Source: Lachnospiraceae bacterium
GTDB lineage: Bacteria > Bacillota > Clostridia > Lachnospirales > Lachnospiraceae
Assembly: GCA_910576125.1 (NCBI GenBank)
Contig: CAJTHM010000007.1
Span: 1-64,000 of the forward strand
Length of the DNA: 64,000 bases
Direction: 5' to 3'
The notes under the pieces are model-generated. The model was not told the origin of the DNA. It worked only from the letters and a program-made list of their open reading frames with translations, and did no database searches. Shown in pieces: positions 8,324 through 16,325 of the stretch. Position numbers and translations under genes: made by a program. Numbering within the stretch: position 1 is the stretch's first letter; each line of letters opens with the position of its first letter.

Positions 8324-9565
8324 TTATCCCTGTTCCGGACAACCTTTCCCTTTCGGTGCGCAGACGACGCTGTTTACGTAATACTGGATGCCTGTGCGCT
8401 GCCGCCTGACAATGAAATGATAATTGATACGCCGCTGGATGACGCCGCAGTTCTCCCTGGTGGTATTCACCAGCAGCACCAGATACTGGCCCTTGCCGTA
8501 TCTGCAGACGGAATCGCTGTGCCGCACGGACTGCTGAATCGCCTCCCCCAGCCTCTGGGTCAGCTCCTCCAGCGCGTTCCCCTCCCTCATAGGATTCCCC
8601 TTGCTGTCTACCACCATGCAGAGCATCAGATACACGGACTGGCCGCCCCTCTCCATCATCCGCTCCACCATGCGGTAGACCCCCTGGAACACGGGATATG
8701 TGCACATATATCCGCCGCACACGTTTCCCGCCCCCTCAGAGAGCTTCTTCTGGATATCATCCAGGGCATCGTACTGATGTTCCATCTGTGTCCCCAGCTT
8801 GTCGAACAGCTCCATCATCCGGGCGGAAGGCCGAAGCCCCTGCTCCCGGAAGTAAAGGTCTACGGTATCGTCATACAGCCTGCGGGCATCCTCATATCGC
8901 CCCATGGCCACCAGGGCCTCCATGGTGACAGTCTCCCAGTCCGACAGCGGATTGATTGCAGCGGCATATGCGCCCAGCTCTTCCATCTGTGGAAAATCCT
9001 GCGCGATGCGCAGCTGCCGGACAGCGCGCTCCACGCAGGCACAGAACAGGGCACGGTAACGCCTGGCCTCCTGCGCCACCCATACCACCCCTGTCTGCTG
9101 AGGCAGGAACTCGCCCGTATAGAGGCGGCATGCCTCCATATACAGCCGAATCTTCTCCTGCCGGTCTTCGGCTCCCTCCGCCTGCCGGTAAAGGCGCTCG
9201 AACTCCGCCGCATCCTCTTTCACCGGCACCTGCGGATTCCAGTAGCAGATGCCTTTCCTCTGTTCGATATAGTTCACATCCGGCAGGCCGGCTGCCCTGA
9301 GCTTCCTCTTGGCATTGTAGATCACGCTGCGGGCCGCGTGGTGAATGTCCTGTATATCCCTGTCCCCGAACAGGATCCGCTCCAGCGTGTCCCGGCTGAC
9401 TCCTTCCTGCCTGTGGTGCAGCAGAAGCTGCATCAGATAATTGAACTGGGACTCACTGGACTTCATGCTGCCGGCCACCAGCTTTCCCTCCCAGGATAAG
9501 GAGAATCCCCCGAACATCTGCACATGCAGACAAGGCTCCTCCGGATATGTTTTCATCTTTTCCAA
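8324..9565 (-). CDS. BTAD (SARP-like) transcriptional regulator with degenerate GGDEF-like tail
   Basis: A 413-residue regulator. Residues about 12-105 form an OmpR-like winged helix (VQMFGGFSLSWEGK start; DIHHAARSVIYNAKRKL recognition region). Residues about 120-265 form the all-helical BTAD repeat domain (EFERLYRQAE, YTGEFLPQ, ARRLYDDTVDLYFREQGLRPS). The last about 130 residues resemble a diguanylate-cyclase fold (LMLCMVVDSKGN; SDSVCRYGKGQYLVLL), but the GGDEF signature is gone, so no cyclase activity is expected. It lies 115 bp behind the AP2 gene with no promoter visible between them, so it may belong to the fibre operon and control it. That link is inference. Confidence 0.85.
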   Translation of the reverse strand: MEKMKTYPEEPCLHVQMFGGFSLSWEGKLVAGSMKSSESQFNYLMQLLLHHRQEGVSRDTLERILFGDRDIQDIHHAARSVIYNAKRKLRAAGLPDVNYIEQRKGICYWNPQVPVKEDAAEFERLYRQAEGAEDRQEKIRLYMEACRLYTGEFLPQQTGVVWVAQEARRYRALFCACVERAVRQLRIAQDFPQMEELGAYAAAINPLSDWETVTMEALVAMGRYEDARRLYDDTVDLYFREQGLRPSARMMELFDKLGTQMEHQYDALDDIQKKLSEGAGNVCGGYMCTYPVFQGVYRMVERMMERGGQSVYLMLCMVVDSKGNPMREGNALEELTQRLGEAIQQSVRHSDSVCRYGKGQYLVLLVNTTRENCGVIQRRINYHFIVRRQRTGIQYYVNSVVCAPKGKGCPEQG

Positions 9566-9679
9566 TACTCCCCCATCTCTTACGCCTGTCCTGTTTCATC
9601 CGCCCTTTTTTCTGCTCCCGTATGCGCCCTGCCATGGCCGGCGCTGCGGTTCCCGCATGGTTCCGATCTCTTTGTCCCC

Positions 9680-10261
9680 TCATGCTTTCTGCAGTTTGGA
9701 GCTCTCTATCTGCAGGGCCATCAGGGCGGCAATATCCCCGTACAGCGCTTCTCCTGCTTCCTGCCCGGCACGGGCCGCCTGTGCCGGGCCGCCGTACCTT
9801 TTCAGAAACTCCTCGAAGACCTGCTCGGCCTTCGCCCTGGCTTCCGCCGCCTCTTTCAGGCTGTCGAAACTGCCCAGATACCGGGTCTTTCCCTGAAAGG
9901 TAATCTGCGCCGCCCATCGGCCCGTCCTCTTATTCTGATAGACGCCCCTTATGCCGCTCTTGTTGCTGGCGGAAACCTTGCGGCTGCGGATGCTCTCGAT
10001 GCAGGTGCCCTCCACAAAGTGCCTGGTTCCTGCAGGATTCGACAGACAGCCGCAGCTTCTGGTATGGCCGTCCTGGAGATTCGACTGGTTGACCACCGCC
10101 TCCCCGCCGCACCGGCAGCGGCAGCGCCAGTAGTGTTTCCCGCCCCGCTTGCCGTCGTATGCCACCACAGTCAGGCTGCCGAAAGTGCGCCCTATCCAGT
10201 CTTTCACCTGTGGCCGCCCGCGGCCGTTCTTCCCTCTGATATCGTCTGTTCCTGCTCCCAT
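9680..10261 (-). CDS. AP2/ERF-domain DNA-binding protein
   Basis: A 193-residue protein. The N-terminal part carries the cysteine-rich module often found before bacterial and phage AP2 domains (WIGRTFGSLTVV, then WRCRCRCGG and RSCGCL). Residues about 100-145 form the AP2 domain: SGIRGVYQNKRTGRWAAQI and TRYLGSFDSLKEAAEAR. A helical tail follows. The start at 10261 has GGGG with a 9-nt gap; an upstream ATG at 10300 would overlap sipW. Bacterial AP2 proteins are often phage- or homing-associated, yet here the gene sits in line with sipW in the surface operon. A regulatory role is inference. Confidence 0.8.
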   Translation of the reverse strand: MGAGTDDIRGKNGRGRPQVKDWIGRTFGSLTVVAYDGKRGGKHYWRCRCRCGGEAVVNQSNLQDGHTRSCGCLSNPAGTRHFVEGTCIESIRSRKVSASNKSGIRGVYQNKRTGRWAAQITFQGKTRYLGSFDSLKEAAEARAKAEQVFEEFLKRYGGPAQAARAGQEAGEALYGDIAALMALQIESSKLQKA

Positions 10262-10286
10262 TCCGGCGCACCCCTTTCCATTCCAA

Positions 10287-10826
10287 TCATGCCTCAGCAC
10301 CCGGGCGATTCCGCAGCCGCCCGGCCAGCATGTTCAGCATGGCCCCGCAGGCCGCGAAACAGATCAGATAGACCTTGCCGATGCTGCTGGTGCATACCTC
10401 CAGGAACGCGCCCACCAACGGATAATGCAGGCATACCCTGCCGATCAGCTCCTGATACCCCACCGGATTCATGTCATTCTCCGCATTGGCATCGCCCTTG
10501 GTGATGAACTCCCCCTCGCCTACCCGGTTCTTCACCACCCGGTGGGCAATGACGGAATTCCCTCCGTGGAAAGCAATCACATCTCCCTCTGCCACATCCT
10601 CCGCCCGCAGGGTCTCCACGTAGATCACGCTGCCCACGGGAATCGCCGGCTCCATGCTGCCGCTGACTACATTGTAGACTTCATATCCGTTCGCATGGGC
10701 CAGTGTGATTGGCAGATATAGCCCGATCACGCTCAGCAGAATCAGGATGCCGAATATGTTGCAAAGGGCGGGAACCAGCTTCCCGCCCCTTTTTTCTCCA
10801 TGCCGCCTTTCCGGACTACTGCTCAT
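10287..10826 (-). CDS. sipW: SipW-type (ER-type) signal peptidase I
   Basis: Membrane signal peptidase that in Bacillus matures TasA-type fibre proteins. The 179-residue product has one N-terminal membrane segment (about 18-42), the catalytic serine in SGSMEP (Ser57) and a histidine in VIAHRVV (His95). These are the Ser/His pair of the ER/archaeal type rather than the Ser/Lys of ordinary bacterial type I. FITKGDAN is box E, and a second membrane segment is near 150-170. The start overlaps the stop of the MucBP gene by 11 bp, showing translational coupling. Its likely substrates are the two TasA-like proteins and perhaps others just upstream. Confidence 0.93.
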   Translation of the reverse strand: MSSSPERRHGEKRGGKLVPALCNIFGILILLSVIGLYLPITLAHANGYEVYNVVSGSMEPAIPVGSVIYVETLRAEDVAEGDVIAFHGGNSVIAHRVVKNRVGEGEFITKGDANAENDMNPVGYQELIGRVCLHYPLVGAFLEVCTSSIGKVYLICFAACGAMLNMLAGRLRNRPGAEA

Positions 10827-12633
10827 CTTTTTTCCTCTTTCTGCAGGCTATTATCAGCAGCCAGACAGCCGCCCCGGCCAGGGCTATCAGAAGCGCCGCC
10901 AAAGCCGCTTTCACCGGCGCCGGGAACATTGCCAGGGGCGTAGCGATGTCGTCCAGGATACTGATTCCCGCATCATTCCCGCCTTTCTGGTCTCCGTCTC
11001 CCTCAAAGTTCCCAAGGGGCGTATCTTCGTTGTCCAAATCCTCGTACTCTTCCGGCGGCGCCAAAGGCGTCTCACCGTCCTCCATCTCGTCCACCACGGG
11101 CTCTACAGGAGCTTCCTGGCCTTCCGTCTCTCCCTCAGGCCCTACTACCGTGACTCCGCCCTCCGGCTGCGCGGCGGGCGTCTGGGGCGCTGCCGGCTGT
11201 CCCGGCACCACCACTGTTTCCGTAGTCGTCACCGTAGGTATCCGGGTATATATGAAACTGAATACATTCTGGGACGCGTCCTCCACAAGGGTCTTGCCAA
11301 GATTGTAAGCCTGGGGCTGCCAGCCCTCGATAAACTGGTAGGCCACCACCGGCTTATCGCCTACATTTCCGTAATAGGTTGCCGGGGGATACAGTTCATT
11401 GCCCGCAGTATCCAAATAGTTTACGGTATAGGGCACAGTCTCGCCCCGGATGCCGTACGCCACCACATAGTCTGTGTCGCCTTTCACCGTAACGGAAGGA
11501 CTTGCCAGCCTGCTGCTGTTGTTGTCCTCACCGCTGACCCGGAAACCCTTGCAGTAATATTTGCTGCTGTTATCCAGAACCACGCCGTTCTGGACATCAA
11601 ATGTAATCTCTGTCCCATAGTGGAGTCCGCTGACCACGCAGACTTCTCCGCCCTGGATGCTCACCCGGGCTCCCGTGTCCGTAAGACGCTGAATCACCGA
11701 CGCGTCAATGGTTCCCTGGGCTCCTGCGTAGAGACGCAGCGTATAGGTATAATCCTCTGCCGCCTGCGACGGGCAGGATGCGCTCCATGCCAGGCACAGG
11801 GCCAGCCCCAGGGCTGCAGCCTTTGCGCCGCTCTTTGCTTTCTTCCTCTCCTTTACGCCGAAGATGGCCAGCAAAAGGAGCAGTATTCCGCTGACCCCTG
11901 CGGCTGCGATATAGGGCAGCAGATTGTTATCATCACTTGTCCGCACAATCTGTGTCCGCGCGGAACTACTGTCCTCTGTCGCCACAAGATTGCCATTTTC
12001 GTCCACCAGCACCGGATCGCCGTTTTCATCCACCACATGGGTCACCGTCTGATTGTTGACGGTGGTGGTGTCCACCGCGAAATTCATCTGCAGGCTTGCC
12101 AGCGTGTTCTGATAGGCATTGCCCTCCGTCTCGCCGTCCAGGGCCACCCGCAGCGTCAGGATGCCCTGCTGTCCCGGGGACAGCGTATCCAGGTAGAGGA
12201 AATCCTCCAGTCCGCTGGTAGCCGCTTTCAGGCCTACCCGGCTCCCGCTGTTCTCTCCGCCCACCGTATCGCTGGTGAACAGAACCTCTCTGGCGCCGCC
12301 AGGATCCGTATAAGCCAGTTCATATTCATAGGCGCCGCCTGTGGCTTCGCTCCCTGTAGTCTCCTCCAGGGACTGCAGCACCTCATTGGTCATGTACCAG
12401 TTCGCCGCCATGGCGTTTTCATTCTTCAGGTTCAGCGTAATCGTGATATCGTCTCCCGGCTGCAGATTGTAGACCGCATTGTTCATATCCGCGCTGGTAT
12501 AGTCCGCCGCCAGTTTGTTCTCACTGGTGAAAGATACATTTGACTCCGCGGTCAACGACTCCGCACGGGCCGTAGCCGGGGCGGTGACGAACAGCCCCGC
12601 GAGAAGAATGAATGTCATTATCTTTTTTCTCAT
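10816..12633 (-). CDS. MucBP-domain surface protein with two internal membrane segments
   Basis: A 605-residue membrane-attached surface protein. Residues 1-24 form a signal peptide ending near ARAES. Residues 25-235 form a TasA/DUF11-like outer domain. A membrane segment at 238-260 is followed by KERKK, then a second hydrophobic stretch at 271-292 that looks like another signal peptide (ending PSQAAE). A second outer part follows with a MucBP domain near 390-460 (TVNYLDTAGNELYPPATYYG). A Pro/Glu-rich linker and a final membrane segment (about 570-595) with basic tail close it; there is no LPXTG. The doubled plan suggests two ancestral genes fused. It is coupled to sipW by an 11-bp overlap. 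Confidence 0.75.
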   Translation of the reverse strand: MRKKIMTFILLAGLFVTAPATARAESLTAESNVSFTSENKLAADYTSADMNNAVYNLQPGDDITITLNLKNENAMAANWYMTNEVLQSLEETTGSEATGGAYEYELAYTDPGGAREVLFTSDTVGGENSGSRVGLKAATSGLEDFLYLDTLSPGQQGILTLRVALDGETEGNAYQNTLASLQMNFAVDTTTVNNQTVTHVVDENGDPVLVDENGNLVATEDSSSARTQIVRTSDDNNLLPYIAAAGVSGILLLLLAIFGVKERKKAKSGAKAAALGLALCLAWSASCPSQAAEDYTYTLRLYAGAQGTIDASVIQRLTDTGARVSIQGGEVCVVSGLHYGTEITFDVQNGVVLDNSSKYYCKGFRVSGEDNNSSRLASPSVTVKGDTDYVVAYGIRGETVPYTVNYLDTAGNELYPPATYYGNVGDKPVVAYQFIEGWQPQAYNLGKTLVEDASQNVFSFIYTRIPTVTTTETVVVPGQPAAPQTPAAQPEGGVTVVGPEGETEGQEAPVEPVVDEMEDGETPLAPPEEYEDLDNEDTPLGNFEGDGDQKGGNDAGISILDDIATPLAMFPAPVKAALAALLIALAGAAVWLLIIACRKRKKDEQ

Positions 12634-12641
12634 AACCCCTC

Positions 12642-13364
12642 CTACTTCAGGCCAAGTACGCCGTTGTCAATGGTCACCCTGCGTCCCCATGAGCTCCAGA
12701 TGGCATCCTGGGCATTGTGCTCCTGGACTGCGTCCACCTTGGCCTCAATGCAGAACTGAGCCCCGTCGTACTCATAGACTGTGGTAATCGTCGTATACTT
12801 TCCGGATGTCTCCCTGGTCTCCTTTACCCTGGAGGCCACATCGCCGCTGATGGTGAGCTTATCCGCAAAAAGCGGCGTCTCGCTCTGGGAAGCCAGCAGC
12901 TTATTGTAGTACAGAACCGTACGCTCATTGGTAGATGCCTCCTCGTCCACAAGCCAGTCCGTTCCCAGGTTCACCAGGTTCAGTTCTATCAGTTCCGGGG
13001 ACAGATTGCAGATTTTCTCCCCATCCTGGTCTATCCAGTATTTGTGGATGTTCACGCGGACATATTCATTGATCACGCCGCTGTTATATACGCTCAGGTT
13101 CTCCCGGTATGCCGTCCCCAGCTTCAGGCTCTCGCCCTCCTGCAGCAGACCCGACAGGAGCTCCCCCTCTACCTGCCTCTCATTCTCCACCAGCATCACA
13201 TCGATTTCATGGAGCTGGATATTGGATACATAGTCCTCGGAAAAATAAGTCAGCGCGGCCCTGGCGCCGCCCACGGAACTGAACAGCAAAAGCCCCGCCG
13301 CGAGGGCAAAGGCGGCTATGGTGGTGATGGGGGAGGCGATTATCTTCCTTATCTTTTTCATCAT
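12642..13364 (-). CDS. TasA/camelysin-like fibre protein (larger)
   Basis: A 240-residue secreted protein. The N-terminus is a SipW-type signal: basic start, hydrophobic run (about 10-32), then GARAALTYFSEDYVSN, matching the aromatic/Ser segment seen just after cleavage in TasA and camelysin. The mature part is beta-rich (YRENLSVYNSGVINEYVRVNIHKYW, the typical camelysin strand with N-S-G). It has no LPXTG or C-terminal anchor, so it probably assembles non-covalently. The start overlaps the preceding gene's stop by 4 bp. Expected to be cut by the SipW encoded downstream. Confidence 0.85.
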   Translation of the reverse strand: MMKKIRKIIASPITTIAAFALAAGLLLFSSVGGARAALTYFSEDYVSNIQLHEIDVMLVENERQVEGELLSGLLQEGESLKLGTAYRENLSVYNSGVINEYVRVNIHKYWIDQDGEKICNLSPELIELNLVNLGTDWLVDEEASTNERTVLYYNKLLASQSETPLFADKLTISGDVASRVKETRETSGKYTTITTVYEYDGAQFCIEAKVDAVQEHNAQDAIWSSWGRRVTIDNGVLGLK

Positions 13365-13927
13365 TCCGTCCCTCCTTCCACACTGCCGGCAACTAACGGC
13401 GCCGACCAGTCAGCAGCCTGAGGGGCCAGCGTGTTCCCGTCCGCGTCGTACTGCACCGGAAGGGACTCGCAGACGACTACAACATTGCATTCATCCCCTG
13501 CCTGCGCATCCGCCGGAAACTCTATCTGCACCAGCAGCTCGCTGGTCTTCGCCGTGCTCACCACGCCGTCCTCCGTCGTCACCGCTCCGGCCAAAGGCTG
13601 GCTGAAATAATAATATCCGTCATTTCCCGCCTGCCATCCGCCGTCCTCGCTGCTGTAGGTGAGGACGCACTGGCTGCCGCTGAAAGCCCTGGCCCGCACA
13701 TACACCGGCTGGGTGCTGTCATTGGACACTGCCAGGCGCTTGGTATGGTTGGAATACTCCTCCACAATCTGTGTCTCATGGCCCAAATCGATGGCATAGC
13801 CTCCCGAAGCGCTGGTGTAGGTGGTGAAGTACGCCCAGGCCTGCCCTGTTCCGGCAGTCAGGACAAGGCCTGCCGCAAGGGCGGCAACGGCAAAACCTGC
13901 AGCCGGAAGAATGTTCTTTTTTTTCAT
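13361..13927 (-). CDS. TasA/camelysin-like fibre protein (smaller)
   Basis: A 188-residue secreted protein related to the next one. The signal region is followed by GQAWAYFTTYTSASGGYAI, a SipW-type cleavage context. The strand RLAVSNDSTQPVYVRARAF is the camelysin core (N-x-S/T then VYVRA). No membrane anchor or sorting motif. It lies 14 bp after the pilin-like gene and overlaps the larger TasA-like gene by 4 bp, so the two are translationally coupled and probably made in fixed ratio. One may be the fibre subunit and the other an anchor or accessory, as with TasA and TapA; which is which is unknown. Confidence 0.82.
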   Translation of the reverse strand: MKKKNILPAAGFAVAALAAGLVLTAGTGQAWAYFTTYTSASGGYAIDLGHETQIVEEYSNHTKRLAVSNDSTQPVYVRARAFSGSQCVLTYSSEDGGWQAGNDGYYYFSQPLAGAVTTEDGVVSTAKTSELLVQIEFPADAQAGDECNVVVVCESLPVQYDADGNTLAPQAADWSAPLVAGSVEGGTE

Positions 13928-13941
13928 CTCGTCCCACCCCC

Positions 13942-15117
13942 TCAGTTAGCTTCGTCCGGCGTCCTGCCGGGATTCTGCGTCCAGTTCCAAATCAGACCTG
14001 CACCGTCGTCCATGTATTCAAAATGGTTCGTGATCGCCGCGCCCTTTCTGCCTGAGCCGTCGTAGGTGTTCCGGAAAGAAGCGATGTTGGCAAAGTCCGC
14101 GCTCTCCGAATCCGCGTTTGTCATGTTCACGGTCTGTACCTGAGCGCTTCCCGCCGCCACCTGGTAAGTGGCCCCGGAATAGACCTCCGTGACAGTCACC
14201 GCGGACCCTGCCGGAATCTTATCCGCTATCAGCTCACTCTGGATTCCCGGGCCGTCAAATGTCAGGGACACCGCGTTGCTGTACACCACCTTGTCGCGGA
14301 GCATGGCTTCCACGGTGAAGACGAAAGTGGCCGGACTGCCTGCCAGGTACTCTGTCAGCTCTTTGTCAATCCGCAGATCCGCGAACCGCTCGCTGAGCGC
14401 CGGCTTGGATTCAACGGCATTCGTTCCTGTAAGTTCGTAAATCCATTCCCCCGGATTAGAGGTGGCGACTGTGCCGTCCACGCTCTCCTTGGCGGGCAGC
14501 GCCATCAGCTGGGGACTGTAAGTAAAGGTATAGGAATCTGAATAGGCGATCGTCCGGATTGTCCCGGTACTGTCTCCCTCATCCGTCTCACGGACGAGAT
14601 AATCCTCCGCTTCCAGATCCGCCCCTCTGGGAACCATCAGGTAGAGGCCCGGCTCCAGACCGGTGAACTCCACCAGGCCGGCTGTCGGCGCTTTCACAGC
14701 AGTGGCTGTCGGCTTCACATCGTTTCCCTCTGCAAAAGTGATGTCCGCAGCCTGTCTCGCCTGGTCTATCCATGCCTGCGCGCCGTCTGTCTCACCGACG
14801 ACAATGTCCACATCCAGACCGGCAAAGATATCTATTGTCTCAAAACGGTATGCGTCATAGCCATCCTGCTTCACGGCGCCTGCCACCTTATACAAGTCAA
14901 TGGCCACATCCGGGGATTCTTCCGCCCCGCCTTCCTCCATCGCCTTTGGCTCCACTTTCACCTGCAGGGCGCATTTTCTGTCCAGATCCAAGGCTTCAGC
15001 CGCGCGGGCTGTCCCGCCAGGCGCCGCGATGATGCATCCGGCCGCCATTATCGATGCCAGCGCAAGACCCATCAGACGGCCCCTGAACCGCTCGCGGCTC
15101 TTCCATTTCGTTTTCAT
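13942..15117 (-). CDS. Pilin-like secreted protein with FctA/Spy0128-type domain
   Basis: A 391-residue protein with a long signal peptide (cleavage near ARAAE, about 40). Residues about 45-220 form a first beta-domain with the GLVEFTGLEPGLYLMV turn typical of CnaB/SpaA folds. Residues about 240-365 resemble the streptococcal FctA (Spy0128) isopeptide domain: RIDKELTEYLAGSPATFVFTVE, then AGSAVTVTEVYSGATYQV, then FRNTYD with the closing Asn. Such domains self-crosslink Lys to Asn. There is no LPXTG; the C-terminus ends in a polar tail. It sits between the sortase and the TasA-like genes, bridging the two fibre types. Confidence 0.75.
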   Translation of the reverse strand: MKTKWKSRERFRGRLMGLALASIMAAGCIIAAPGGTARAAEALDLDRKCALQVKVEPKAMEEGGAEESPDVAIDLYKVAGAVKQDGYDAYRFETIDIFAGLDVDIVVGETDGAQAWIDQARQAADITFAEGNDVKPTATAVKAPTAGLVEFTGLEPGLYLMVPRGADLEAEDYLVRETDEGDSTGTIRTIAYSDSYTFTYSPQLMALPAKESVDGTVATSNPGEWIYELTGTNAVESKPALSERFADLRIDKELTEYLAGSPATFVFTVEAMLRDKVVYSNAVSLTFDGPGIQSELIADKIPAGSAVTVTEVYSGATYQVAAGSAQVQTVNMTNADSESADFANIASFRNTYDGSGRKGAAITNHFEYMDDGAGLIWNWTQNPGRTPDEAN

Positions 15118-15144
15118 GGGCGTTTCCTCCTTTAATATCGACTC

Positions 15145-16053
15145 TTATCTATCTCCATTGTTCTTCTTGAATTCCTTCAGCAGCTCCTCGCCTGTCTTCT
15201 TTGACCGCCTCCTGCCGGAGACTGTCAGCATGATTATCAGCGACACGAACAGGAGCGGTATCCCCACGGCAGGTATGACATAGTAGGCAGGAATCTTCCG
15301 GGCCTCCGCGGCCACTGCCAGGGCCTCCTCCCCTTCGATATTGTCGATCCGGAATCCCCGCACCAGCATCCGGTGGGAATTGATTCCATAGGGCGTACAG
15401 GTGAGGAGGGTACAGTAATCCTCTCCGCCGGTCACATTCAGCGCTTCCATCTGGGCAGGCTCCACAATCAATATCTGGTCTACCTCATAGGTGAATGTCC
15501 GGTTCAGCACGGTAATGGTAAAGATATCCCCTTTCTCCATCCGGTCTAAATCCGTGAACAGCTTCGCAGACGGCAGTCCCCTGTGGGCCGATAATACACT
15601 GTGCCTGCCTTCTCCGCCTATGGGGAGGCTGGAGCCTTCCAGGTGCCCTACAGCCACGTTCAGGACAGAATCGCTGGTTCCGTGGTAGATGGGCAGATTC
15701 ACTCCTATCTTTTCAATGGAAACATACCCTATGATGCCATTTCCGGCTACATCCAGGACGCTGTAGTATAAACCCTCAAGCTGCCCGTGTTCCGAGAACG
15801 GTGCGCCCAGAGCCCGCAGCTGCTCGTTGTACTCCTCTGCCGCAGCAAAGAGGGACTCGTAGTCAGTCTCGTCCAGTTCCGCCACCACCGCGTCATAATT
15901 GGCAATGGCCCGGGTCTGGTGGAAAGAATTCCAGTAGTCGCTGACCGTGGGATAGAGCATCACGCTCAGCCCCACCAGCAGAATCACCATCAGCAGGATG
16001 GTGGAGAGGGTGCCTTTCCTCTTCGCCTTCCGAATCTTTTCTTTCTTCTTCAT
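15145..16053 (-). CDS. Class C (pilin-polymerising) sortase
   Basis: Cysteine transpeptidase that links pilins through their sorting motifs at the outer membrane face. The 302-residue product has an N-terminal membrane segment (about 16-37), the sortase barrel and a second membrane segment near the C-terminus (about 264-286), the two-anchor layout of class C. The catalytic set is His157 (LSAHRG), Cys219 (TLLTCTPYG) and Arg228 (NSHRMLVRG). The usual class C lid motif (DPF/DPW) was not seen. I start at 16053; the ORF is open further upstream but without conserved sequence. It follows the LPSTG pilin gene after 272 bp containing two strong hairpins. Confidence 0.93.
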   Translation of the reverse strand: MKKKEKIRKAKRKGTLSTILLMVILLVGLSVMLYPTVSDYWNSFHQTRAIANYDAVVAELDETDYESLFAAAEEYNEQLRALGAPFSEHGQLEGLYYSVLDVAGNGIIGYVSIEKIGVNLPIYHGTSDSVLNVAVGHLEGSSLPIGGEGRHSVLSAHRGLPSAKLFTDLDRMEKGDIFTITVLNRTFTYEVDQILIVEPAQMEALNVTGGEDYCTLLTCTPYGINSHRMLVRGFRIDNIEGEEALAVAAEARKIPAYYVIPAVGIPLLFVSLIIMLTVSGRRRSKKTGEELLKEFKKNNGDR

Positions 16054-16161
16054 CGGTTTCCCCGTCAGTTGCATTTGAATCTCTGCCCCGGAAGGGAATC
16101 TTCCATGGGCTCTGCTGAACTTGGCCGGAGACCATGCGCAAGCGCATCTGCTCCGTTGCTC

Positions 16162-16240
16162 GCCGCACACCACGGGAAGGTGTCAGCTGTGTGCGGCATC
16201 CTCCGGGGCGGGGAGGCCGGACTTCTTCCCGCCCCGGAGG
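16162..16240 (-). promoter_or_regulatory. Two hairpins between major pilin and sortase genes
   Basis: A 13-bp perfect stem (16200-16212 with 16228-16240) and a 9-bp stem (16162-16170 with 16189-16197) lie in the 272-bp gap. Neither is followed by a clear T-tract on the minus strand. They fit RNA processing or partial attenuation, which would leave more pilin than sortase mRNA. Confidence 0.55.
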
Positions 16241-16325
16241 TTTTGGTTCTTATTTGGTACTCGTCTGGTTCTGCTTCATTAGCTTTTATCTTTCGCAGCT
16301 TATCGCTTGCGCTTCTGTAACCTGA

